The notes under the pieces: generated by a model | What the model saw: only the letters and a program-made list of their open reading frames with translations | Databases searched by the model: none | What the model was told of the DNA's origin: nothing | Shown: one piece after another, positions 57,916 through 64,000 of the stretch | Layout of the letters: every line of letters begins with the position of its first letter | Position numbering within the stretch: the first letter of the stretch is position 1 | Origin: Anabaena sp. FACHB-1237 | GTDB lineage: Bacteria; Cyanobacteriota; Cyanobacteriia; Cyanobacteriales; Nostocaceae | DNA: 64,000 nt | Direction: 5' to 3' | Assembly (NCBI RefSeq): GCF_014696225.1 | Contig: NZ_JACJPV010000016.1 | Coordinates: 31,179-95,178 of the forward strand | Program-made: the position numbers and the translations under genes

Positions 57916-58674
57916 ATGGAATCTTCATCTTTTCTGACAGTTAATGATCAAACAATTAGTTTATCTCAAGTAATTACTTATTTACAAATATCTGGTAAAC
58001 TAGCGAACTTTATCAGTGATGTTTTGCGTCAGTACGTCATTGAGGAAGAGCTAAAAAATAGAACAGATATTGATAATAATTCTGCTTTAACCGAACAAAC
58101 AATTATTGATTTTCGCTTAAAAAATCAGTTAAATGATCAAGATAACTTTCAAGAATGGTTGAACAGTAATGGTACAGATTATCAAACATTTCATAAGACG
58201 ATTAGTTTTACTTTTCAACTAGAAAAATTAAAACAAATCCTCACAGAACCAAAATTACCAGAATATTTCATTGACAGAAAAATTTACTTAGATAGGGTTA
58301 TTCTCTCTCGCATTTTAGTCAGTAACCAGGAATTAGCTGAAGAATTAAAAACCCAAATCGAAGAAGGATCTAGCTTTGAACAATTAGCAAAAGAGTATTC
58401 TTTAGCTGATGAACGGATATTTAATGGAATGATGGGACCTATTAGCAGAGGAACTTTGCCAGATATTTTACGCGCTGCGGTAGATGTTTCTAACCCAGGA
58501 GAATTAATTGGTCCATTGGACATGGATGGACGTTTTGCATTATTTAGATTAGAACAAATCTTATCAGCATCTTTAGAAGATCCGCAACTACAAAAATCCC
58601 TACAAAATGAGTTATTTGAAAAATGGTTAACCGAGAAAATTCAGAGTTTAACAGTGAAAATACAAGTGAATTAA
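57916..58674 (+). CDS. PpiC-type peptidyl-prolyl isomerase (parvulin)
   Basis: A 252-residue protein. The N-terminal half is helical, with SQVITYLQISGKLANF and FQEWLNSNGTDYQTFHKTIS, as in SurA-like chaperone parts. The parvulin domain (about 130-225) has ILVSNQELAEELKTQIEEGS, FEQLAKEYSLAD, MMGPISRGTLPDIL and ELIGPLDMDGRFALFRLEQI. There is no signal peptide, so it likely works in the cytoplasm, probably on the substrate of the transporter encoded next. The two genes overlap by 52 bp, which implies coupled translation. Confidence 0.9.
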   Translation: MESSSFLTVNDQTISLSQVITYLQISGKLANFISDVLRQYVIEEELKNRTDIDNNSALTEQTIIDFRLKNQLNDQDNFQEWLNSNGTDYQTFHKTISFTFQLEKLKQILTEPKLPEYFIDRKIYLDRVILSRILVSNQELAEELKTQIEEGSSFEQLAKEYSLADERIFNGMMGPISRGTLPDILRAAVDVSNPGELIGPLDMDGRFALFRLEQILSASLEDPQLQKSLQNELFEKWLTEKIQSLTVKIQVN

Positions 58675-61244
58675 CATCCCTAAAAAATCAGTTTTTAAAC
58701 ATTAATTGGCAAAAAGAACCCTTTTGTTGGTTAACAGAAGAACAACAACATCAATTTAAAGATAAAGCAGAAGTTCATGAATATCAAATTGGTGATAAAA
58801 TTTGGGTTTCTCAAGTTATTAATGATCAATTAGGTTATCAATACTTAATTGTATCTGGTAAGGTTAGATTGCGAAAAACTGACGCAAATCAACCTGTTAC
58901 TACTTTATCAGCAGGAGATTGGTTTGGAGACTGTCAACAATTATTTATAGGTTGTAAAGCTGTAGCTGCTAGTAAAGATGTGGCTGTAGTTTATTGGGAT
59001 GCTACACTGTGGAAAAATCTGGATAATGGGCAAATTAATCAATTTTGGATGGGGCTAAAAATTACAGATCAAGAAAGTGATATTATTGATAATTCTTCCA
59101 CTGTAGAAACTCTCTCAAAACCAATTATTTCTAATTATCCTGTGATTCACAGTGAAAATACAGGTGCAGCTTGTTTAGCAATGGTAGCACAATATTTACA
59201 AAATCCCGTGCCATTAGCATGGGTACAACGTCAATTACGAGGGGAAACTCCTAAAAATCTTGTAGAAGCAGGAGAAAAATTAGGTTTAATACTGCGAAAA
59301 TTGCAGGTAAATTGGTGTGATTTACAGCAATTATCCTTTCCTGTATTATTATTATGGAAATCTCCATCTGCTAGTAGTTGGGTTGTAGCTTATGGGATGA
59401 AAAATCAATGTTTAATTATTGCCAACCCTTTGCATTTTGAATGTGAATATTTATCACAATCTCAGGTAGAAAATTGCTGGGATGGTACATTATGGCAAGC
59501 AGAAATTACTTCTCAACAAGAAAAGTTTAATTTATCTTGGTTTCTTCCCGCAGTTTGGCAATATCGTAGGTTATTAGGAGAAGTTTTATTAGCTTCTTTG
59601 ACTTTACAAATTTTGGGTTTATCTTCTCCTTTAATTACCCAAGTGATTATTGATAAAGTCATGGTACAAGAGAGTTTAGCTACTCTGGATGTGATGGCCA
59701 TTGCCCTCCTTTTAGTTGCTACTTTTGAATCAATTTTAGGAGTTCTCAGACTATTTATATTTACCCATACTGCTAGACGTTTAGATTTGAGTTTATCTGC
59801 TCAATTATTTCGTCATTTAATGCGTTTACCTTTAGCTTATTTTGAATCTCGTCGTGTGGGAGATACGGTAGCTAGAGTCCAGGAATTAGAGCAGATTCGC
59901 CAATTTCTCACAGGTACAGCTTTAACGGTAATTCTTGATAGTATTTTCGCTGTTGTTTACTTAGGATTGATGTTTTATTATAACATAATTCTCACCTTAG
60001 TAGCTTTAGCTGTATTACCATTATTTGCTATTTTAACAATTATTTCTACCCCCATTTTAAGAAACTGGTTAAATCAAACTTTTAACCGCAGTGCTGACAG
60101 TCAATCATTTTTAGTTGAGACAATTACTGGCATTCATTCTGTGAAAGCTCATGCAGCAGAACCCATAGCTAGACAGCGTTGGGAAGGTTTATTTGCGAGA
60201 TTTATCAGAACTAGTTTTAAAGCATCAACTACATCAAATATCAGTAGTAATATTGGTGACTTTTTAACTAATTTTTCTACATTATTAATCTTATGGTTTG
60301 GTGCAAGGTTAGTTATTGATCATCAACTGACTATCGGGCAATTAATCGCTTTTCAAATGTTATCAGGAAAAGTGACAGCACCATTATTAAGACTTGTACA
60401 ATTGTGGCAAAATCTGCAACAAGTTTTATTATCTGTAGACAGAATTGGTGATATTTTAAATGCTGCACCAGAAACAGAAAATGGTACAGGTTTAGTATTA
60501 CCACAATTGCAAGGAGAAATTAATTTTGAAAAAGTATTTTTTCGATATAATGCCCATACAGAACCAATTTTAAAAGGTATTTCTTTTCATGCAAAACCTG
60601 GTCAATTTATTGGTATAGTTGGACGTAGTGGATCAGGTAAAAGTACCCTTTCTAAATTATTGCAACGTCTCTATCAAATTGAATCTGGAAGAATATTAAT
60701 TGATGGTTTTGATATCAAAAGTTGTGACTTGGTATCATTAAGACAACAAATAGGAGTAGTGCTACAAGAAGATTTTTTATTTAATGGTTCAATTGCGGAA
60801 AATATCTCTTTAGGAAACCCAGAAATTACTGCTCAACAAGTAGTAGAAGCTGCTAGACTGGCAGTGGCACATGATTTTATTAGTCAACTACCTTATGGTT
60901 ATGAAAATAATGTCGGAGAACGTGGTACAGCATTATCAGGAGGACAAAGACAAAGGATAGCATTAGCACGTTTATTTCTTTCCTCTGCACCTATTTTAAT
61001 ATTAGATGAAGCTACCAGTGCTTTAGATAGTGAAACTGAACAACAAGTATTACAAAATCTTCAAAAAGTCTCTAGCGATCGCACTGTCTTCTTAATCGCT
61101 CATCGTTTTGCACCGTTAAAACGTGCTGATTTAATATTAGTCATGGAAAAAGGTATAATCGCCGAAAGAGGTACACATACAGAATTATTACAACAAAAAG
61201 GTTTGTATTGGTCATTATATCAAAGACAACAGGCTAATATCTAA
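58623..61244 (+). CDS. Type-I-secretion-like ABC transporter with inactive C39-like domain
   Basis: An 873-residue exporter. Residues about 30-140 resemble a cyclic-nucleotide-binding fold (YLIVSGKVRLRKTD, LSAGDWFGDCQQL). About 170-300 is a C39-peptidase-like domain, but the catalytic Cys is Thr180 in ENTGAACLAM, the catalytic His position reads SSWVVAYG and the Asp is Asn in IIANPLHF, so it should bind but not cleave. Six membrane helices follow (about 315-580). The ATPase has Walker A GIVGRSGSGKSTLSKL, signature ALSGGQRQRIALAR and Walker B ILILDEATSALD. It would pair with an HlyD adaptor and TolC, neither of which is in the window. Confidence 0.9.
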   Translation: MVNRENSEFNSENTSELTSLKNQFLNINWQKEPFCWLTEEQQHQFKDKAEVHEYQIGDKIWVSQVINDQLGYQYLIVSGKVRLRKTDANQPVTTLSAGDWFGDCQQLFIGCKAVAASKDVAVVYWDATLWKNLDNGQINQFWMGLKITDQESDIIDNSSTVETLSKPIISNYPVIHSENTGAACLAMVAQYLQNPVPLAWVQRQLRGETPKNLVEAGEKLGLILRKLQVNWCDLQQLSFPVLLLWKSPSASSWVVAYGMKNQCLIIANPLHFECEYLSQSQVENCWDGTLWQAEITSQQEKFNLSWFLPAVWQYRRLLGEVLLASLTLQILGLSSPLITQVIIDKVMVQESLATLDVMAIALLLVATFESILGVLRLFIFTHTARRLDLSLSAQLFRHLMRLPLAYFESRRVGDTVARVQELEQIRQFLTGTALTVILDSIFAVVYLGLMFYYNIILTLVALAVLPLFAILTIISTPILRNWLNQTFNRSADSQSFLVETITGIHSVKAHAAEPIARQRWEGLFARFIRTSFKASTTSNISSNIGDFLTNFSTLLILWFGARLVIDHQLTIGQLIAFQMLSGKVTAPLLRLVQLWQNLQQVLLSVDRIGDILNAAPETENGTGLVLPQLQGEINFEKVFFRYNAHTEPILKGISFHAKPGQFIGIVGRSGSGKSTLSKLLQRLYQIESGRILIDGFDIKSCDLVSLRQQIGVVLQEDFLFNGSIAENISLGNPEITAQQVVEAARLAVAHDFISQLPYGYENNVGERGTALSGGQRQRIALARLFLSSAPILILDEATSALDSETEQQVLQNLQKVSSDRTVFLIAHRFAPLKRADLILVMEKGIIAERGTHTELLQQKGLYWSLYQRQQANI

Positions 61245-61388
61245 TAATAAAAACAAGTAGAGCTTGCTGAAAGAGTTGAGAATAAACTTGATGAAAATTG
61301 CTTATTGCGAACCAAAACCATCATTAAAAAAAACCAATTCTTGGCACTAATTCATGACAGCTATTCAACTAGAGCCATACAAGCCTAT
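61245..61388. other. Short spacer after the ABC transporter
   Basis: About 140 bases. A plus-strand open frame reading AERVENKLDENCLLRTKTII can be followed across it, but has no clear start and no recognised family. Confidence 0.3.
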
Positions 61389-61604
61389 CTAAAAAGCAGC
61401 ACCTATTTCTTCTTTAAATATGGCTGCATATTCCGATTCAAATTCTGTCCAAGGTATTATTTTCGCTAAGATCACCCATCGGTTATCCGATAGTGTGTAG
61501 TGTCTTGTAGAATTTCTAATCAGAAATAACTGTAACTGTGGGATCGCTTTCCACAAAGCAGCGGTAGAGTTTAGAAATTGTAAAACAGGAGTATCAATTA
61601 TCAA
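61389..61604 (-). pseudogene. N-terminal fragment of an IS5-like transposase
   Basis: Seventy-one codons, the conserved part reading TLSDNRWVILAKIIPWTEFE then SEYAAIFKEEIGAAF and a stop. This matches the extreme N-terminus of IS5-type transposases in cyanobacteria (LSxxNRWVxLAKxIPWxExExEYAxxF...GAP) in my recollection. The rest of the gene is missing, so it is a short relic. The first part of the open frame is not conserved. Confidence 0.5.
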
Positions 61605-61628
61605 TTATCAATTATCAATTATCAATTA
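61590..61628. repeat. Heptanucleotide repeat (TATCAAT)n
   Basis: About five tandem units of ATTGATA/TATCAAT. The stop codon and last few codons (LIIDN) of the flippase-like gene lie inside it, so slippage here would change that protein's C-terminus. The same heptamer occurs at 22734-22785. Confidence 0.75.
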
Positions 61629-62535
61629 TTAATGTAGCGATCGCAGCACCAATAATTTCCGCTAAAATACTGATAAGACGATATAAAGCGATCGCACTAA
61701 TAATCAAGGCCATCTCCCATTTAGATTGTAACAGCAAAATAGCCGTAGTTTCAAAAACACCCAAACCACTAGGCGCACCAGGAATAACCAAACCTAATAC
61801 CCAAGCACAGGTAAAAGCGCCAAATAATAACGGTATTTGTTCCCAACTTAAAGAACTTAAAGCGGAAATTGTCATAATAAAACCAGTTCCCCGTAACCCT
61901 AAAAATACTAATTCTCCTAATAACGGGATCAACGGATAACTATTAATAATATCAGAATTATTTTCTAAAGAATATATTTGATTTTTTTGTTTTTTTCTAT
62001 TCTTCCAACTATTTAAAAACTTAATTAACCAATTTAAACATCGAGGATGAATAGTAAATAATACCACAAACAACAATAAACATTGTAGAAATATTACCCC
62101 ATAATTCCAGCTACTAATAACTAAATTCCCAGAAAATATAATAATCAAAATTACCGCAGACGCTAACATCATTAAAGGTTCTAACAAAACACTGACAGTA
62201 GCAACTTCCGTAGCAACATTAGCATTTTTAGCAGCCATAACTCTACCATAATAGTGCCAAATATTGCCAGGTAAATATTTAGCAACATTAGTTTTTAAAT
62301 AAACACAAATAAATTCAAAAGTCGGAACATTTTCGCCAAAAGCTGTTAATATTAAAGTCCAAACATAACCTGCCCAAATATGAGCCAATAAAGTAATAAA
62401 ATTAGCTAATATCAACATTAACCATCCCCTTTGACCAATGTGAATATTACTAATCTGTAACCAATTATCCTGAAAAGTTCTTACTAAGAAAAACAGAGTT
62501 ATACCCAAAATAAACCAACGTAAAAACTTCTTCAT
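61615..62535 (-). CDS. Flippase-like / lysylphosphatidylglycerol-synthase-domain membrane protein
   Basis: A 306-residue integral membrane protein with about seven to eight helices, of the UPF0104/AglD/MprF-flippase type. The conserved parts are TLLAHIWAGYVWTLIL (about 47-62), TNVAKYLPGNIWHYYGR (about 87-103), VSVLLEPLMMLASAV, and CAWVLGLVIPGAPSGLGVFE (about 243-262) with the PGxxGxxE signature. It lacks the aminoacyl transfer domain of MprF, so it may flip a lipid rather than modify it. It is 6 bp downstream of larC on the same strand. Its last codons fall in a heptanucleotide repeat. Confidence 0.88.
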   Translation of the reverse strand: MKKFLRWFILGITLFFLVRTFQDNWLQISNIHIGQRGWLMLILANFITLLAHIWAGYVWTLILTAFGENVPTFEFICVYLKTNVAKYLPGNIWHYYGRVMAAKNANVATEVATVSVLLEPLMMLASAVILIIIFSGNLVISSWNYGVIFLQCLLLFVVLFTIHPRCLNWLIKFLNSWKNRKKQKNQIYSLENNSDIINSYPLIPLLGELVFLGLRGTGFIMTISALSSLSWEQIPLLFGAFTCAWVLGLVIPGAPSGLGVFETTAILLLQSKWEMALIISAIALYRLISILAEIIGAAIATLIIDN

Positions 62536-62541
62536 TTTATT

Positions 62542-63786
62542 TCAGATACCTTGATCTTTATACCAAACTTCTAAAACCATTCTTTGTACTTCTCGTAAAG
62601 GTAAATTATGTTCCCGTGCTAAAATTGCACAATCTTCATATTCTGGATGTACATTAATCACATCTACACTATTAGCATATCTAGCAACTTTTACGCGCAC
62701 AGTACCATAATTAGTCACAACTTCCTCAAATTTTCTTTGTAAAATACGACGTTTTTCCCTATTACGACGAATACCCAAAGTAGTAGTTTCTCGAAATAGG
62801 ATATTTTCGCAAACCTCAACCTTTTCAATATGACAAATAACAGTTAATAAAATACCCGGACGCGATTTTTTCATCCCAATAGGTTGAGTAAAAACATCTA
62901 GTGCACCAGCAGCAAATAAAGCATCAAAAATATAACCAATAGCTTGCGGGTTTAAATCATCTATTTGGGTTTTTAAAACAGTAACATCTTCAATATCTTC
63001 CGTATTTTCTAAAGGAGAATTAGATGAACTTTCACCATACCAAAGACGTAATATATTAGGGATAGATAAATCCAAAGAACCTGCACCTAAACCTACCTTT
63101 TTGACAGTCATTGGTGGAGGATCACCAAAATTTCTGACTAAAGTAGTAGCGATCGCTGCTCCCGTTGGTGTTACTAATTCCTTATCAATACCATTACTAT
63201 AAACAGGACAACCGCGCATCTCCCACAACTTCAGCACAGCAGGAACAGGTACAGCCATCACCCCATGAGCAGCACGTACAGTACCGCCTCCCGTTGGTAA
63301 AGCAGAACAATACAACAAAGGCCAACCTTGAGCATCAATATCAATACCCAACCAATCCAAACCCAAACAAACACCTACCATGTCCACAATCGCATCTATA
63401 GCCCCCACCTCATGAAAATGAACTTTTTGAGGTGAAATGCCATGAACAGCCCCTTCTGCCACAGCCAACTGGCGGAAAACAGCTAAACTCCAACACTCCA
63501 CCCTTGCTGGTAAATTAGCATTAATAATCATTTCCTCAATTTCGGGCAAATGTCGGCCATGATGATGATCATGGTGGTGATGGTGCACTAAGTCAACAAA
63601 AACCTGAGTAGTTACTTGACTACGACGGTGAACAGATTCAGCGCGTAGTTTATACTCTGAAGCAATACCCAAAGCATTCAGTTTCTCAGATAAATAATCT
63701 AAAGGTACACCTAAACTGACCAAAGCACCGAGAAACATATCCCCAGAAATACCCGTAGGACATTGAAGATAAGCAATTTTACTCAT
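62542..63786 (-). CDS. larC: Nickel-pincer cofactor biosynthesis protein LarC
   Basis: LarC, 414 residues, inserts nickel into the pyridinium-bisthiocarboxylate mononucleotide to make the nickel-pincer cofactor used by lactate racemase and related enzymes. It starts IAYLQCPTGISGDMFLGALV, has a His-rich stretch HHHHHDHHHGRH (about 69-80) for nickel handling, then KVHFHEVGAIDAIVDMVG, YCSALPTGGGTVRAAHG and GIDKELVTPTGAAIATTLV. The C-terminal CTP-dependent part follows (about 270-414). Here it is a single continuous gene, unlike the frameshifted larC1/larC2 of lactobacilli. larB and larE are not in the window. Confidence 0.93.
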   Translation of the reverse strand: MSKIAYLQCPTGISGDMFLGALVSLGVPLDYLSEKLNALGIASEYKLRAESVHRRSQVTTQVFVDLVHHHHHDHHHGRHLPEIEEMIINANLPARVECWSLAVFRQLAVAEGAVHGISPQKVHFHEVGAIDAIVDMVGVCLGLDWLGIDIDAQGWPLLYCSALPTGGGTVRAAHGVMAVPVPAVLKLWEMRGCPVYSNGIDKELVTPTGAAIATTLVRNFGDPPPMTVKKVGLGAGSLDLSIPNILRLWYGESSSNSPLENTEDIEDVTVLKTQIDDLNPQAIGYIFDALFAAGALDVFTQPIGMKKSRPGILLTVICHIEKVEVCENILFRETTTLGIRRNREKRRILQRKFEEVVTNYGTVRVKVARYANSVDVINVHPEYEDCAILAREHNLPLREVQRMVLEVWYKDQGI

Positions 63787-63834
63787 AATCTTAATTTAAA
63801 GATCCCCTACTTCTTTTTGAATCATCTGATACTT

Positions 63835-64000
63835 TTAACCGAGACATTCCCTGACATCTGAGATATCGTGAATGTCCAGTACAACATTACCAACTGAGTT
63901 GATAAAGGTGGTATCCCACATTGCCTTGAGGAAAATCCCCAAAGCTCCATTAAAATCTCGCGGTATGTCATAACCGCAATTAGGGCAAACAAAGCTCTTA
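63835..64000 (-). pseudogene. tnpB: TnpB C-terminal end, running off the window
   Basis: The minus strand reads SFVCPNCGYDIPRDFNGALG, then IFLKAMWDTTFINSVGNVVL and a stop at 63835. FVCPNCG and the RDFNGALGIFLKAM block are the second half of the TnpB zinc ribbon and the last conserved motif. The DRD aspartate is replaced (PRD). The N-terminal part lies beyond the right edge, so whether the gene is intact cannot be judged. Confidence 0.65.

Overview
The window is an AT-rich chromosomal segment from a filamentous, probably heterocyst-forming cyanobacterium (Nostocales, Anabaena/Dolichospermum type). The evidence is the light-independent chlorophyll genes chlL and chlN with a DUF5331 gene between them, an FtsZ with the cyanobacterial N-terminal extension, an aspartate kinase with a four-ACT tail, many HIP1-type GCGATCGC sites, and short repeats and MITEs typical of Nostocales. 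The genus is an inference. No rRNA or CRISPR array was seen. One tRNA, Ala(TGC), is present.

Layout. 1-9.4 kb: a FAS1 protein, a secreted GH10-like hydrolase, an SGNH hydrolase, a patch of gene debris (a methyltransferase tail and an ATPase scrap), a DUF29 gene, the chlL-DUF5331-chlN cluster and tRNA-Ala. 9.5-18.2 kb: a small Cys-rich ORF, an exported FAD oxidoreductase, clpS, sfsA, a broken IS200/IS605 element, an intact Dam-like DNA methylase followed by a decayed restriction enzyme gene, lysC, and two different MITEs side by side.

18.2-40.9 kb is the most unusual part. A minus-strand gene encodes a pseudokinase-like domain, one membrane helix and a PstS-like binding domain. Divergent from it runs a contractile-tail module: sheath, three tube-type proteins, two tail-assembly-type proteins, and a DUF6760-like frame reached by a -1 shift. 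About 180 bp further on begins a same-strand block: a 2364-residue TPS/haemagglutinin-CHAT protease, a CHASE2 membrane protein, a MinD/ParA-like ATPase, an Ig/NEW3-type single-pass membrane protein, an exported pentapeptide-repeat protein and an exported TPR protein. No baseplate, spike or AAA+ tail genes and no phage head, terminase or integrase genes are in the window. The tail is therefore a partial contractile injection system locus rather than a prophage. A functional link between the tail and the CHAT block is inference from position only.

41-64 kb is mostly housekeeping: aspA, an Rpn/DUF2887 protein, guaA, grxC-gshB, ftsZ, prs, a Ser/Thr kinase with a minisatellite-encoded tail, a HAD protein whose C-terminus comes from a MITE, bioD, an M20 amidohydrolase, a parvulin overlapping a type-I-secretion-like ABC transporter whose C39 domain has lost its catalytic residues, a flippase-like membrane protein and larC. 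A TnpB tail runs off the right edge.

Mobile debris is a theme. There are two MITE families (three and five copies), hairpin repeats placed just after genes, several TnpB or transposase stubs, and at least four decayed genes.
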